Shown here: one piece after another, positions 30,010-41,750 of the stretch | Layout of the letters: each line of letters starts with the position of its first letter | Numbering within the stretch: the stretch's first letter is position 1 | DNA from: Costus lasius | Taxonomy: Eukaryota; Streptophyta; Magnoliopsida; Zingiberales; Costaceae | DNA length: 64,000 nt | Reading direction: 5' to 3' | Assembly: GCA_027563935.2 (NCBI GenBank) | Contig: CM050449.1 | Span: 15,204,501-15,268,500, forward strand | Made by a program: the position numbers and the translations under genes | The notes under the pieces: model-generated | The model's input: only the letters and a program-made list of their open reading frames with translations | Databases searched by the model: none | What the model was told of the DNA's origin: nothing

Positions 30010-31595
30010 TGATGCCTTGCATTTTTATAGTACTTTTTAGTATAATTTTATCTTAGAACAAGGTCATTTCTGACGTTTTTATATCCCATATAGGCTTATT
30101 TACTTGTTTCATAATCTTTACCTCTTTTTGCATCTTTGAAAATGTACGTGAAATCACCTTAATTTTAGAGGTTTTTTAAGATTTTAGATCCATAGAGTGA
30201 TTCCTAATGATGAAACAAGGTACACAACAAATTTAGAGTAAAATAGAGCTTTTCCTGAGAATCACGGCCAGACCCTAATTACAATCACAAGCCGTGATTC
30301 ATATAGAATGCCAAAATCCATAGTGTACTTCACGGCTAGACTCTAACAAAGTTCATGGGCTGTGATCATCAGATGGAATTCCAAGAGTCAACATCCCAGA
30401 CAATCACGATCGAGCAGTGATTCCTTTCACGGGTCATGATTTCCACACGACTTTATCAGAAAATCTACAGTACACTTCACGACCGAGTCATGATTTCAAT
30501 CACAAGCCATGATGAAGCTGTCCCAAAATATACAGTACAAATCACAGGCAAGCCGTGATTTCGATCTCAAGCCGTGATCACTCTTCCGCCCCTTCACCTT
30601 CTTCACGATTTTCATTCAATCAAGGGCCTTAAAAATTAAAAAAAATCTAAAAAATTCACTCTCCAAAGGCCAAGAGGGAGACGAAGCGTCTAGGCATAAA
30701 AGCCCTCTTTTGATATCTATTGGAGTAGGATTTGGGACGACGAAGTGGCTAGGGTGAAAGAAGAGGCAACAAGGGCTTTTCGGAGGGATTCTGACTCGAT
30801 CTTGAGACGATTCTTCACCAAATTGAGGGGAAGAGTTTGAATCATCTCCTCCTACCTCTCCTTAGTCCTAATTTCTACTTTTCTTGGTAGATTTGAGAGA
30901 TTTATGCTAAATTGTATGGTTGTTTTAGCGTAAACCTTTTATCGGGACTCGGATGGAGGAGCCCATTGACTTAATCTATTGTATGAATTGATTTATTCTG
31001 ATGTTTATGAGTTATTTTGAACATATTTTATCTAGTTGTGTTATTTGCATAATCTTACCCTGATCAAGTAATCTTGTGTCTTGGAAGTCACAATTCTAAC
31101 CGCAAGGAGAATCGCATCGTCGGATCTGCTAGATAAGACTTTTGAACTTCTATCATGAAAGTAGTTAGGGATCAAATGAGGGCAATATAATTTTTCATAA
31201 AACTTAATGGATCTGCTTAAATTAATAAGCCACGAAAGTAGGATATTGATTTAAGTAGGTACCGGGTTGTACTGCTGAAAGGGGGCAACTTGTACCTTAG
31301 GATAAACTCCTTTTGCAATAAGAATAACTCATGCATCAATTTGCTTCAGTTTAGTTAGATCAGTCAATGTGGCAAATTCCGTGGTCTCGATCTCTCTCAA
31401 ATAGACACCTTTCATGTTTCTGTCATTTCTTTTCCTACCTTGTTCTTAATTAAGTTTGATAACCTGATTTCAAAATTTCAAATTTGGATTGCTTAGCTTC
31501 TGAATAACAGAATTATTTGTACATGGCCCAGCTCCCTGTGGGATCGACACATTTTGTATTACTTCGATAATACCATGCACTTGCAGTGCATATCA
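30010..31595 (+). mobile_element. Solo LTR of a Tat-like Ty3/gypsy element
   Basis: Starts TGATGCCTTGCATTT and ends GCAAGTGCA-type complement ...cagtgcatatca. Both ends match the reverse complement of the LTRs at 37000-43089 (tgatgcgttgcattt start; gcacttgcggatagctatca end), so the termini are supported by comparison. The flanks give an almost identical 5-bp duplication, gtggt before and gtggc after. No primer-binding site or internal region follows, so this is a solo LTR in + orientation. Confidence 0.75.
30261..30590. repeat. Array of TCACGGCC/GGCCGTGA palindromic motifs in solo LTR
   Basis: Ten or so copies of aatcacggc / gccgtgatt and degenerate versions (atcacgatcg, tcatgattt, agccatgat) alternate in opposite orientations with irregular 20-45 bp spacing. 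Adjacent opposite copies could pair as hairpins. The same kind of motif occurs in the other Tat-like LTRs and leaders of this window. Confidence 0.7.
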
Positions 31596-32028
31596 GTGGC
31601 TTCTTTTCCATCATTACACTTGAGCAAGAAGTAGTTTACAGACTGGAGCTAGTTGAAGACGAAGTGAGGCCAGTATAATTTTGTGTCATTCTTATTTCTT
31701 CATGTAAATGTTGTTCTCTATTAGATTTTGTTTGCATTAATCCATTTGATACAATAGATTGGTTTCAAATAGGTGAAGATATGGAGATATTGATCTAGAG
31801 ATGTTGCATATCTACAGATATTGATTTTCTGGAGATGTTGAAGATCTAGAGATCTTAAAGATCTTGAGATATTTTCTGGAGTCATATTTCTTAATGATCT
31901 AAAAATGCTAAGACATAATCTAGTCACAAGATGCATAAAGCACTGAGATTGTAAAGATGTCAAAATGTAAAGCTAGGTATTGAGGTTAATTCTATTGACA
32001 ACATTTGTACTATAAGTTGAATATCGAT
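31596..32028. other. Unassigned non-coding DNA between LTRs
   Basis: Continues the sequence interrupted by the solo LTR. It contains a run of short gatctagagatgttg-like repeats (about 31780-31870). No gene seen. Confidence 0.4.
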
Positions 32029-33042
32029 GTCAGAAATTTACCCACCACACGAGTCAAAATCCACTTGAGTGCCCAAGTAAAGGTAAACTTTACAAAGTAT
32101 CAATAAAGGTCAACGCTCGTAACTTCGGTGCCACTACATTTTTTTTCTTTTTGTGTGCAATGCCAAGTTGAAACTTTGGTACCACTGCTTCTTTTCCTTT
32201 GTTTTGCTTTTGCAGTGCCAAGTTACAACTTCTGTACCACTGCTCGTTCCTTTTTCTTCCTTTTATCTGCAGTGCCAAGTCGTAACTTCGGTACCACTGC
32301 TGTTTTTCTTTCTTTTGTTTTGCAGTGCCAAGTCGTAACTTCGGTACCACTGCTCTTTCTTCTCTCTCTCTTTTTTTTTTCTTTTTCCTTCTCTTTGCAG
32401 TGCCAAGTTAGAGAAGCGTAAACCAAAACCAATACCAAAAGCTACTAGAAGCTATCAAGAGGAACAAGTGTGGTGAGTGATTTGATCTATCTCTATCCAA
32501 GCATATAGTACACATGTAAAAGCACATATTATACCTAGATACGAAGCTTATCGAAATTCAATCATAAAGTGTTCAATGTATAAGGAATCAAGTAACTAGA
32601 ATATATCGTTCAACATATTATAGAGTCATAAGAAAATGAAGCTTTGTCGGCTTTGTGTAATAAATATCATTAGCAAATTTGTTCTTTTAGAGTCATGGGG
32701 GTGCATGGAATGTTTTCAACAAAGATTATGGTAAGCGAGTAGCAGGAGATAAATCTAACCATGAATGAAATAGTTCAATCATCAAGTTTTAAAAAAAATG
32801 ATATGCAACAAGTTCACGTGTTCAAATAGCATGGTTGAGATAGCATATTCAATATGGTTCGAACTAACTCAAAATGGTTCATTAGCAAATTTAAAATGTC
32901 ATAGTTAAAGCGTTGACAATAACATCATTAAAACATCAAAAGCCATGTTTAAATAACATACAACAGAAAGGTTTTAAATAAAGTTTTAAGCATGATGTCC
33001 CTACGATATCAAAATATGCCATGATAATAGCCAAAATATGCA
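32029..33042 (-). mobile_element. Probable 3' LTR of a Tat/Athila-like element
   Basis: On the minus strand a purine-rich tract (ctttgggggag, + 33045-33054) is followed at once by TGCATATTTTGG, the likely LTR start. The likely end is ...AAATTTCTGACA at + 32029. A long G-tract just after a conserved aactt/agctttgggg block is typical of the 3' end of Tat/Athila elements. The matching 5' LTR is not in this window, so the left boundary is a guess. Confidence 0.4.
32106..32404. repeat. Minisatellite, about 55-bp unit, five to six copies
   Basis: The unit is cagtgccaagtcgtaacttc followed by ggtaccactgc and a 20-40 bp T/C-rich spacer. Its conserved core is an imperfect palindrome (cagtgccaagt ... 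acttcggtaccactg). Copies begin near 32109, 32158, 32213, 32270, 32323 and 32398 (last one partial). Confidence 0.9.
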
Positions 33043-33745
33043 AATCTCCCCCAAAGCTAGAGAATGCATCGTTCTCGATGCACAAAATATGTATAAAGGG
33101 GCAGAAGAGGGAGAGACTTACAAAAGTGTAGTTCTACTTGCTGCATTCATCCGAGTCATCGTCGTCGTCGGATGGGGATGAGTCTGAGATATGGACCGTC
33201 TCGTCTTGGTCATCCTCTTCGCGGGAAGGATATTCTGAGAGGTACGTGTGAAGAAACATCTCAAAGGAATGCATGACCTCAATTAGGTGTGCAATTTGCT
33301 TCCCCTGTGTAAGCTAGTCCTAGCGAATAAGCTGTAGAATATCATTAGTAGAAGGACAAGTGGTAGTCTTCGGTTGGGCACCAGAGGAAGAGCCAAGATC
33401 CATATCGAGTGGTGCGGTAGAATCCTTTGGAGTAGTGGAATTTGGGTGTAGATGCCAGTCAGTGCTATCCCGGAATTGAGATCGTGGATGCTTCGGTACT
33501 TCGTGGGGAATAGGAGGTCATCGATGATATGCATCTCCAGAGGACGTCTTCATTGAAGTTGGGAGGTCTAATGCAGGACGCCTCGTGTTGATGACTCGAT
33601 AACAAGAAAGGACATGATAATGAGCAGCTTGGAGCTTATCACGTATTTGTATTTCTACTGGACCTAGGTGTTGTGGCGGTGGAGGAGTTGGACGGGAAGC
33701 GCGGCCGGTCGCTCGCCCGTCGACTTCTTTCCAGGCGGCATGGTT
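33043..33745 (-). pseudogene. Tat/Athila-type gag-like ORF remnant
   Basis: Read on the minus strand, an ATG at + 33740 opens MPPGKKSTGERPAALP, the type of start seen in Athila-like ORF1 proteins. A broken frame follows with MHIIDDLLFPTKYRSIHDLN (33534) and, near the end, an acidic SPSDDDDDSDE stretch (about 33145-33185). Stops and shifts separate these pieces. It lies just before the purine tract and LTR at 33042, the expected order for a non-autonomous element. Confidence 0.4.
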
Positions 33746-34230
33746 GAGGTGGAAGAATCAGCCGAAGAAGCCAAAAAGTTGAAAGGATGTTATTCCCGTG
33801 AAGCACCAAAGAGTAGGTTATAAGAGCAGAGAGTTCGGCGGAATGAAGATGGAAAACTTGGAGTGTAGAGATCGCCGGACGAGGTTGGACGGGTTGCTGT
33901 AAAGTTGGAGGTCACCGAAAAAGCAAGCCGCGGCGAGTGGTGGGGCAGAACCGGTGGGCCTTGCGTGTTCTGCAGAGGAATGGGAGCCCTTAGTGAAAAG
34001 GTCGGGCAGTGTTAAGTTTATAAGCTTGATTGGCCGGGCGGCAAGTCAGGATCCGATAGTAGTTTAAGAATCACGACCGTGACTTTTATCATGACCCAGT
34101 CAATATCCTCTTTGGTTGACTTTTGCGCTGAGCTGTCATGGCCATGACCACAGTAGCTCCTGCCGTGATTCTTTCGGCGAGATTTCTTCATTTAGCTTTG
34201 TAAAAATCCCAGTCAAGATTTTCATCATGA

Positions 34231-34238
34231 CCTAGTCG
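34231..34238. repeat. Left 8-bp target-site duplication of hAT element
   Basis: CCTAGTCG directly before the left TIR. The right copy at 43716-43723 is CCTGGTCG (7 of 8 identical). Eight bp is the hAT signature. Confidence 0.85.
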
Positions 34239-34369
34239 CAGTGTTATCGATCGTGGATCGCGGATAATAGCGGCAAGCCAAAAATCCGCTATGTAATATA
34301 GCAGATAGCGTCGCGAGCAAATAATGGAAATCATATAACAGTCAAAATATATATTATATACATATAACA

Positions 34370-34490
34370 CAAGCTGTATAAAAATTAAAATATGTTCTAT
34401 AACAATTAAAACAAGCTGTGTAATAATTAAAACATGTTGTATAATAATTAAAACAAGCTGTATAAAATTTAAAACAAGTTGAATAAAGAA
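34370..34490. repeat. Short tandem repeat near left end of hAT
   Basis: Five or so copies of a 20-24 bp unit of the form aattaaaacaagctgtataa, AT-rich and non-coding, between the transposase 3' end and the left terminus. Confidence 0.7.
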
Positions 34491-34633
34491 AGATAACATG
34501 TTACTAACACAACATTCAACAAAAGTCATTGATTTAAATTTTCAAACTTCAAAACATAGTAATAGAAACACTAAATCAAAGTTCAATGCAAAATATTGAA
34601 AATAGTAAAACACAAAACAAAGCCAAAAATTTA

Positions 34634-36730
34634 TTCATGCTCATTTGTCTCTTCTCCAACATAATCATTATTCTCATTTTCAGATAGCGAGGCATATCCT
34701 TCAATTTCTTCTTCTGAATCCCCATAATCAATGTCTTCTAATTCTTTTTCTGATTCTTCAAAAACTGTATCATCTTCTCCCTCAACCACAATCTCTTTTC
34801 CTTTTCTGGTTGAAGAAGTTACACTTATCAAACCTTTATTTTTCTTAGATGTTGCACCAACAACACTAGGGGGTTCCTTTCTTTTTTTAAATGTTTACCT
34901 ATATGTTCTAGGCTCTCCAACTCCTGAAGCCCTATAAACATCATCCCAATTAAGGGCATTATCATTTTCATCCTCAAATACCCTTTCATTACCAGCATCA
35001 TCTTCATCACCATCCATCTTCCCAAGTAACCACTCATTGCACTCATCAATATCTTTGAGTGAGATTGGGTCAATTTCATCTCTATAATTGTATCTTCTGT
35101 CCAAGGCTTAATTGTATTTAACATACACTAAATTGTGTAGTCTTTTATGCTCAAGTCTATTCCTTTTCTTGGAATGAATCTGCAATAAGTTAAATAAATA
35201 ATTAGCAAAATTCTATAAGTGACAAATTCTTAATTACTAATAAATTATTAATTTGATAAATTACTTGCTCAAACATACTCTAGTTGCGTTCACATCCTGA
35301 GGCACTACATGTCAAGCTCAAGATCCTTATGGCGAGTTGTTGTAAATTTGGAGTTGACAATCCATACATTCGCCATCATTGTGCTAAAAGGCCAAAAATA
35401 TTTTATTATTCAATAATCTATGTAACAAAATTTAAAATTTAGAATTTATAAATTTTCATAAAATTTCTCACCTGGTGCAATTGTGCTCCTCTGTGAAACT
35501 TCAAATTTGTTTCCAAACATATCACTAGCTGTTTTATAAATGGGCAGCTCCTCAAGAATGTGAGGAAAGATGTAGCAAATCTAGTAATTGCATGCCTCAC
35601 CAATTCTCTTTTGTTTGTAAAATACCTCAATAAGCTTACAGTACTTGAATGACTATAAATGAAGCCAACAAGTGATATTGCATTTTGAATTGTCTTCTTT
35701 ATTAGAGGCAATTTTCCAATATCTTCTAACATCAAATCAATATAATGGGCTGCACAAGGGGTCCAATACAAATGTGGTCTTTTTTCTTCCAATAATTTAC
35801 CTGCATGAACATAATTGCTTCCATTGTCTGTAATAACTTGGACAATCTGTTCTTCTCCAATCTCATCCACAATAGAGTCAAGCAACTCAAATAACTTTTG
35901 ACATGTTTTCACAATATCTGATACATCAATAGATTTAATAAACATTGTGCTAGTAGGACAATTCACTAAGAAGTTAACTATGGGTCTTTGTTTTCTATCT
36001 GTCCATGTATCAGACATAATAGAGCATCCAAATCTAGTACAATGCTCCTTTTGGCCCTTTAACAAATCTTCAGTGTACAATAACTCTTTGTTAAGAAGTG
36101 GAACTCTTATATCATGATAAGATGGAAGCTTCAAATTTGGTCCAAAGCTTCTAATAGCTGTGAGCATGTCATGAAAGCTTTGCAATTTAATCATGTTGAA
36201 AGATAAAATAGCTTAATACCAAAATCGAGCTATATATTGATGAACTCTTGCAATAGCCTCCGTATCACATGACTCCCTTATGTTTGCTTGTCTTAATTTT
36301 TCTTTTTTTCTTTTTCTCAATTGCAGTTTTAGGTCTAGAAAAATAGAGAGAAATAGGACCCTTAGAAACACTCTTCTCTCTAAAACCTTCTTTACGTGCA
36401 TGTTCTTCTTCATCACTGTCACTAATTTCATCAATGTCATTATGTTTCCTTTCCCTTTGAAATGCTTCACTATGTTGTTTTTTCTTATCCTTCAAATATC
36501 CTCATAATTCTTCTCTTATCTCTTTTTGGGCATTTAGTACATGTTGCAACATTACCCTTTTTTCCCATCAAGTGTTCTTTGGCACTAGTAATTCCACCCT
36601 TTGTGATTTTTCCACAAAAATTACAACTACAAATATTTGTGTCATTTCCTTGTGCTGGTTTACAATATTTCCTACCGGGATCAGATCTAGAACCAACTTT
36701 TGAATGATTTAAAGATTCCTCACATGCCAT
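34634..36730 (-). pseudogene. hAT transposase (BED finger, DUF659, dimerisation tail), broken
   Basis: From the start at 36730 the protein opens with a BED-type zinc finger (CNFCGKITKGGITSAKEHL ... CTKCP). Next come an acidic/basic linker, a DUF659 region (FGPNLKLPSYHDIRVPLL, GCSIMSDTWTDRKQRPIVNF, QVITDNGSNYVHAGKLL, YWTPCAAHYIDLML; 35439-36194), a possible intron at about 35472-35380, and a hAT C-terminal dimerisation stretch (about 35330-35110) with an acidic tail to about 34634. A frameshift near 36490, stops in the C-terminal exons and frame changes near 36220 show it is inactive. It lies between the TIRs of the hAT element and in the same orientation. Confidence 0.85.
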
Positions 36731-36994
36731 ACTAAAAAAATATATATATTTTTAAAAAAATTAGGGTATGGTTGGAATAAAGAATATAGAATATGAATGA
36801 TGATTAATTATACAATGGAAAAAAGAAATTAAAAAACAAAGATTGAAGGAGTTGTTACCTTAATGGAGACTCGCAAGAAGCCTGGGAGATTACACAGTGA
36901 TAAAGAAAAAAAAAGTTGTTTCCGAACGTGAAGAATAATCAGAAGATGAAGTTGGCTGGAAGTTGGATGGAAATTTTTAAGGGATGCAGAGGCG

Positions 36995-36999
36995 CAGGC
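36995..36999. repeat. Left 5-bp target duplication (CAGGC) of LTR element
   Basis: CAGGC immediately before the LTR TG at 37000, identical to 43090-43094 after the other LTR. Confidence 0.9.
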
Positions 37000-38456
37000 T
37001 GATAGCTATTCGCAAGTGCACGAATTTATCGAAGTAATAAAAGATTATCATTCCCAACGAGGACTACGTAGCTAAGTACTGACTTCTTGATATATTTGAA
37101 TTTAGGCGGAATCAATCTTTGGTTGTTCTAACTTCTACGCACGACATAAACTCAGAAACAGCTTTTAAGAGACTTGATTTCTAAAGTATCGGGAATTCAT
37201 GGGTTCACCACACTGATAAACATGAATCGTGTAAAAATAACTCAATCAATAAACTTATCTATCTTGAAAGGTACTTTTCCTATTGTACATATTACCTCCT
37301 CTTGGAGCGTAATACAGTATTCAATTAGGTCAACCCCCTACTCTCGTGACAGTCGACCTAATTAAACCACTTGAGTTCTATGAAAAGCATGTTAATTCCT
37401 TTAGACGAATCTAACATACTCTCGTGATTAGATTCGAAGGCTTAATCGAAATAGGTCGGACGTTGCGATTCACCTCTCGGTCCTTCTCGTTTCGTCAAAG
37501 ACGTAAGATTACTTGGCCAGGGTAATTTACGGGTTACATGCAATTTCAATTAAAATCAGGATGAAAAATTTATAAGAAAAGAGCAATAATGTAAATCTCT
37601 CCATGAAAATCAGTGGGCTATGCCCAATAATCCCGAAAAATATATCTAATTGCTCATATTGCTAAGGGAATACATGTTTATGATGAACGAGTGAATATCT
37701 TCTAAGAATTTGCAAAGAAATCATAGAAAGAACAACGAAACTACCTTCTCCTCATTCTGGAGATGAGGAAGAGTGGATCGATCTTCGAATTCGTGTGAAA
37801 TCTCGCCAGAGTATGCTCAGAAATCCAGTTGTCGCCTCTGTCACTGCCACCACTTGTGCTCATCCGAATCGTCCCCAAAACCCTTCCTTTTATAGTCTAA
37901 TCAGTATAGAACCCATATAGGAAGGTTTCTGCAAGGTTTGGTTCAATTCCGGTTTAATTTGGAGTCGAATCGAGTGAAAAACCGAAAGGGCAGACGTTTT
38001 CACGGTCTGTGATGAGTTTACGACCACGACCGTAAATGTCTCTATGTGTACAACACGTACGTCACAGGAATATTCACGGCCTGTGATGGATTCATGGCTT
38101 CGGCTGTGAAAGTTTCTGTGCATTCCAACACTTATCTGTTTTTTCACCCGTTCGAACTTAGAATTACGGCCCGACCAATACTTACGGCCAAGGCCGTGAA
38201 AGTTGCGTTCTTCACCCTTTTCGCTCCAAATTTGACGTGTAAGCTCGTGATCTCCTTGGGAATCATATTATGGCTTCAAATCTCCCAAAATCTTTCATTT
38301 TTGAGCCATTTTACCTATATTTTTATAAAAACCAAGAAAAGTGAAGATTCTATGCAAAGTGAAGTAAAAACATTAAAAATTACATAAAATCATTCAATTA
38401 AGCCCAAAATATGATGTAAAACATAGGCAAAAACATGGTGTAAATGCAACGCATCA
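37000..38456 (-). mobile_element. 3' LTR of non-autonomous Tat-like retrotransposon
   Basis: 1457 bp, beginning tgatagctattcgcaagtgc and ending gcaacgcatca on the + strand; the element reads on the minus strand. It is nearly the same as 41751-43089 but keeps a 162-bp segment (37761-37922) that the other LTR lacks. It contains a cluster of TCACGGCC-type motifs at about 38005-38205. Confidence 0.92.
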
Positions 38457-38482
38457 GAAACCCTAGACTTAGAATTTTGCTT
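38457..38482 (-). promoter_or_regulatory. Degenerate polypurine-tract region
   Basis: On the minus strand, gaggacaagcaaaattctaa then gtctagggtttc directly abuts the 3' LTR. Tat-like elements typically show gacaagcaaaa..ctaagtttggggg here; the G-run is reduced, so priming ability is doubtful. Confidence 0.5.
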
Positions 38483-39767
38483 GTCCTCAAACAATACATC
38501 AATATGAATAAAGAATGTAAAGATAAGAAACACTCATTTGTTTTTGTCCCTAATAACATCCTTAGTCCACAAATTAAGTAATCAATCTTTCAAACTCGAG
38601 TAATTCAAGAAAAATCATAATAGAGATAAATTCTCAAGAGGTTATAATCCAAGAAAGATAAAATTCATAATTCATGTCATAATAATCATTCTTCACACAC
38701 TAAATATCAAATACTTTCAATTTAATAAATCTATCTTATTCAGCAGACAAAAATTTATTTCAAGAATCTCGGTGATGTTAAAAATAAGAGATTTTTAAAT
38801 CAATTTAGTTTTTAAACGGTTATATGCCCTTTCCTGTTAGCATCATAACATTGTTCAAAGTATACCACATAGTGGTATAATTTAACTCATAGTCGTAATC
38901 ATAAAAGTCAGCGGAGTTGTCCACTTAACCTACAGCTTTCTCTTTTTCTCCATTTTTTTCTCTTTTTTTTTCTTATTTCTGGAGAAAGCCGGTCAGTGGC
39001 ATGGTATTTAAATCATTGTTGATCTTTCTGCAAGAGGGTTAAATATTTATTTTAAAAGTTCTCCCTCTATTACTTGATCACAATAGATTTAAAGTATACC
39101 ACATCGTGGTATAATATAACTCATGACTTCAGATTTCTCAACTAGAGGAGTTGGAGCAAATCTTAGTTAAATAAATATCACTAATTTTCTATTCATAAAA
39201 ATTCCCATCAAGTAGAAATAGATAAATTAAATTTCAAGTAACAAGATACTATGTACGTGACGTATGAACTCATAACAATTCACATATGCATTTTATCAAT
39301 ACCAGAATTGAATTTACTCAACAATTTAAGTCTACATGAAATTTTAAAAATTCCCTAAGTCACCAAATCAATCACATTATGTTTCCTAAGTCTAGAATTA
39401 AGGATAAAACAAATTTGTTTATCCTTAACAATCATATATATTCAAAATTCATATCTGTAAAGCTTTAAAGAAAAAGCAAATCATGAAGGGACACACTAGA
39501 CTTAAATTGTTGCATATACATAAGCATTAAGATCAATGAATGATAGATTTCAGAAAAAAAATGTTGCAAGAGTTCCCTTTATAAACGTTGGCGAAAACCT
39601 ATATAATCATATCAAAAGAATGAAATCATGACCTAGAAAAATCTAGAAACTATGTCACATCAAAGATAATCATATTTTACAATGTAAACAAGTTTCAGAC
39701 ATTAAATACCATCATGTTTCACTATCAAAATCATGTTTAAATATACTCACAAAGAGATTGCCGCAAG

Positions 39768-39812
39768 AATCACGGTCCGTGAATGATTCACGGCTGCACC
39801 CGTGATGGTTTC
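39768..39812. repeat. Palindromic TCACGG motifs in retrotransposon interior
   Basis: agaatcacggtccgtgaatg followed by attcacggctgcacccgtga: two inverted pairs of the same motif family as in the LTRs, located between the gag-like region and the 3' LTR. Confidence 0.7.
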
Positions 39813-40047
39813 TATGAGCTTTTTAACTTCATGTAAAAATTCTCCAAAAATTTCCTGCAAATAAAACAATTTATTAAAAGATTTTCCATCAATAAAAATT
39901 CATCAATACATGCTGCAAAAATTCCTAAAAATTTAAAGAAAATCAAAAAACAAAAACTAAGAATGCAAAAATTAATAAAATTCAAAAACTTTGGGCTGCC
40001 TCCCAAAAGCGCTTGTTTAAAGTCATTAACTTGACTAGAGCTTCATG

Positions 40048-41410
40048 TCATGGAGGAGTTGGTGAGTCTGTGTCATAGTAGATAGCATGTAATCTCCTTC
40101 TTTTCCTTCGTCTCAAAAGTGTGCCCACCAAAGTATGTATCCAGTGAAATAGGTGGATCAATGTTGCAATGTCCAGTACATGCATACAAAAATAGAAGTT
40201 AGAGTCATGCAAAGAATACTCAATAATTTTTCTGTATTTATCCAAAAGTAAAATCATGCATTCTTCCTTTAGATTTACATTAGCAACTGGAAGAAGATTA
40301 GAATTAAAATCAAAGAATTCATACCCTGGATTGATCAAGAAGCTTTCAAATTTTATTTTTGGTTTTTATGTTACCTCAATGCCAATATGATCAAGAATCT
40401 CATGTGTTATCATCTTTTTGGTACTTGTGGTAGCATTTGAATCAAATAATATTTCATCTACCTTATCATCATTATCCTCATAATCATCTCTTTCATCATC
40501 TTTCATGCAAATTTCTAATGAATTCTTTTGGAGAATAGGAATTGATTGTTCATATGGTGGTGGTGTAATATGCTCAGGATCCTCTTTCTCATTTTTTTTC
40601 CTCAATTTCTTTCTCTTTAATGGTGGCGGTGTAATATGAAAATGAAGGGACGTATTCCATCCTAACACTATCAAATTCATCCTCATCAATTTCATTAGTT
40701 CTTATATAAGGATCCATAAATTCATTATCCTGCTTCTCATAAGAGTCAAAAAGTTTAAATTTTTCATCAAATGTGTCCTAAGTATTTGTGTTGCATGACA
40801 CTTCATTACGTGAGAGGGGACTAAATGACTAGTAAAGTATTGAGGAAGGTAAATCACAATCATCAAAATTTTCAAAATCATCAAAATTTTCAAAATCATC
40901 AAAATTTTCAAAATCATCAAAATTTGCAGAAGGTAAATCATAATCAGGAGTCATGACTAATGATTGTTCCAACTCTACAAATTTCTCAGATTTATCCTGG
41001 ATTCCATCTTCTATGTCATTTTTATTAGTGTCATAAATCATACTATGAATTTTCTCATTTTGTTTAGTCACATCAGCTAAAATATTTTCAAGCTTAGCTA
41101 GAAAGTTGGATTCTTGAGGTTCACTAAAGTCTGATTATGGAATAAAAGCTGGGTCATTCTGATAAAAATAATTTTCACGGTTCTCCCAACTTGGGTTATA
41201 GGTACTAGGCAAGTTAAAGCATGGAAGAATCCCTAATTGACATTCAGTAAAAGTACGCCCATGACATCCACAAATATCGCAAGGAATATATTCTAACTTA
41301 AAATTTTGCATTCTTAAATATTCAGTGTGTTGAGAAAAAGAATTTACCCTTGCTGCAAGTGATTGTAATGAATCCGTACCATATTCTCTTGTCTGCATCG
41401 CCGGTGGCAC
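40048..41410 (-). pseudogene. Gag-like region of the non-autonomous element
   Basis: From 41410 leftward a frame contains CDICGCHGRTFTECQLG, a Cys/His cluster like that in Tat/Athila gag proteins, followed by YNPSWENRENYFY. Further frames (41071-40829, 40695-40366, 40338-40048) are acidic and broken by stops. An 18-bp tandem repeat (about 40857-40925, encoding NFDDFE repeats) lies inside. No enzyme domain is visible. Confidence 0.65.
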
Positions 41411-41726
41411 ATACGTTTGACCTGATCATTAACATTGATTAGACATCATTTTTCAGTTTATGCAATAAAATTCAAAAATATATAATGTAGAACAGGGAAT
41501 ATAAAATATGTAGACAAGTGATTTTTGAGTTATCCTGTTCATATAACGTGTTAATCCAAAAAGAGAAAAATAAAATAAACTAACTATATAAAAAAAATGT
41601 GAAAAAAAACAAAAAAACAAAAATAAAAACAAATAAATAAAAATAAAAACAAAAGACAAAAATAAATAAATAAATAAAATATCTAGTCTATAAATCTCAC
41701 GATTAAATCAATATTGAGTGGTCTGA

Positions 41727-41744
41727 TCCCCGGCAACGGCACCA
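41727..41744 (-). promoter_or_regulatory. Primer-binding site, tRNA-Asp type
   Basis: The minus strand reads tggtgccgttgccgggga just inside the 5' LTR. It matches the complement of the tRNA-Asp 3' end (tggcgccgttgccgggga) at 17 of 18 positions. This primer is usual for Tat/Athila elements. Confidence 0.85.
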
Positions 41745-41750
41745 AAAACT

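Noticed and set aside
34188..34529. 113-codon minus-strand hydrophobic frame
   Set aside because: It reads through the AT-rich tandem repeat and over the hAT terminus into flanking DNA; a hydrophobic artefact.
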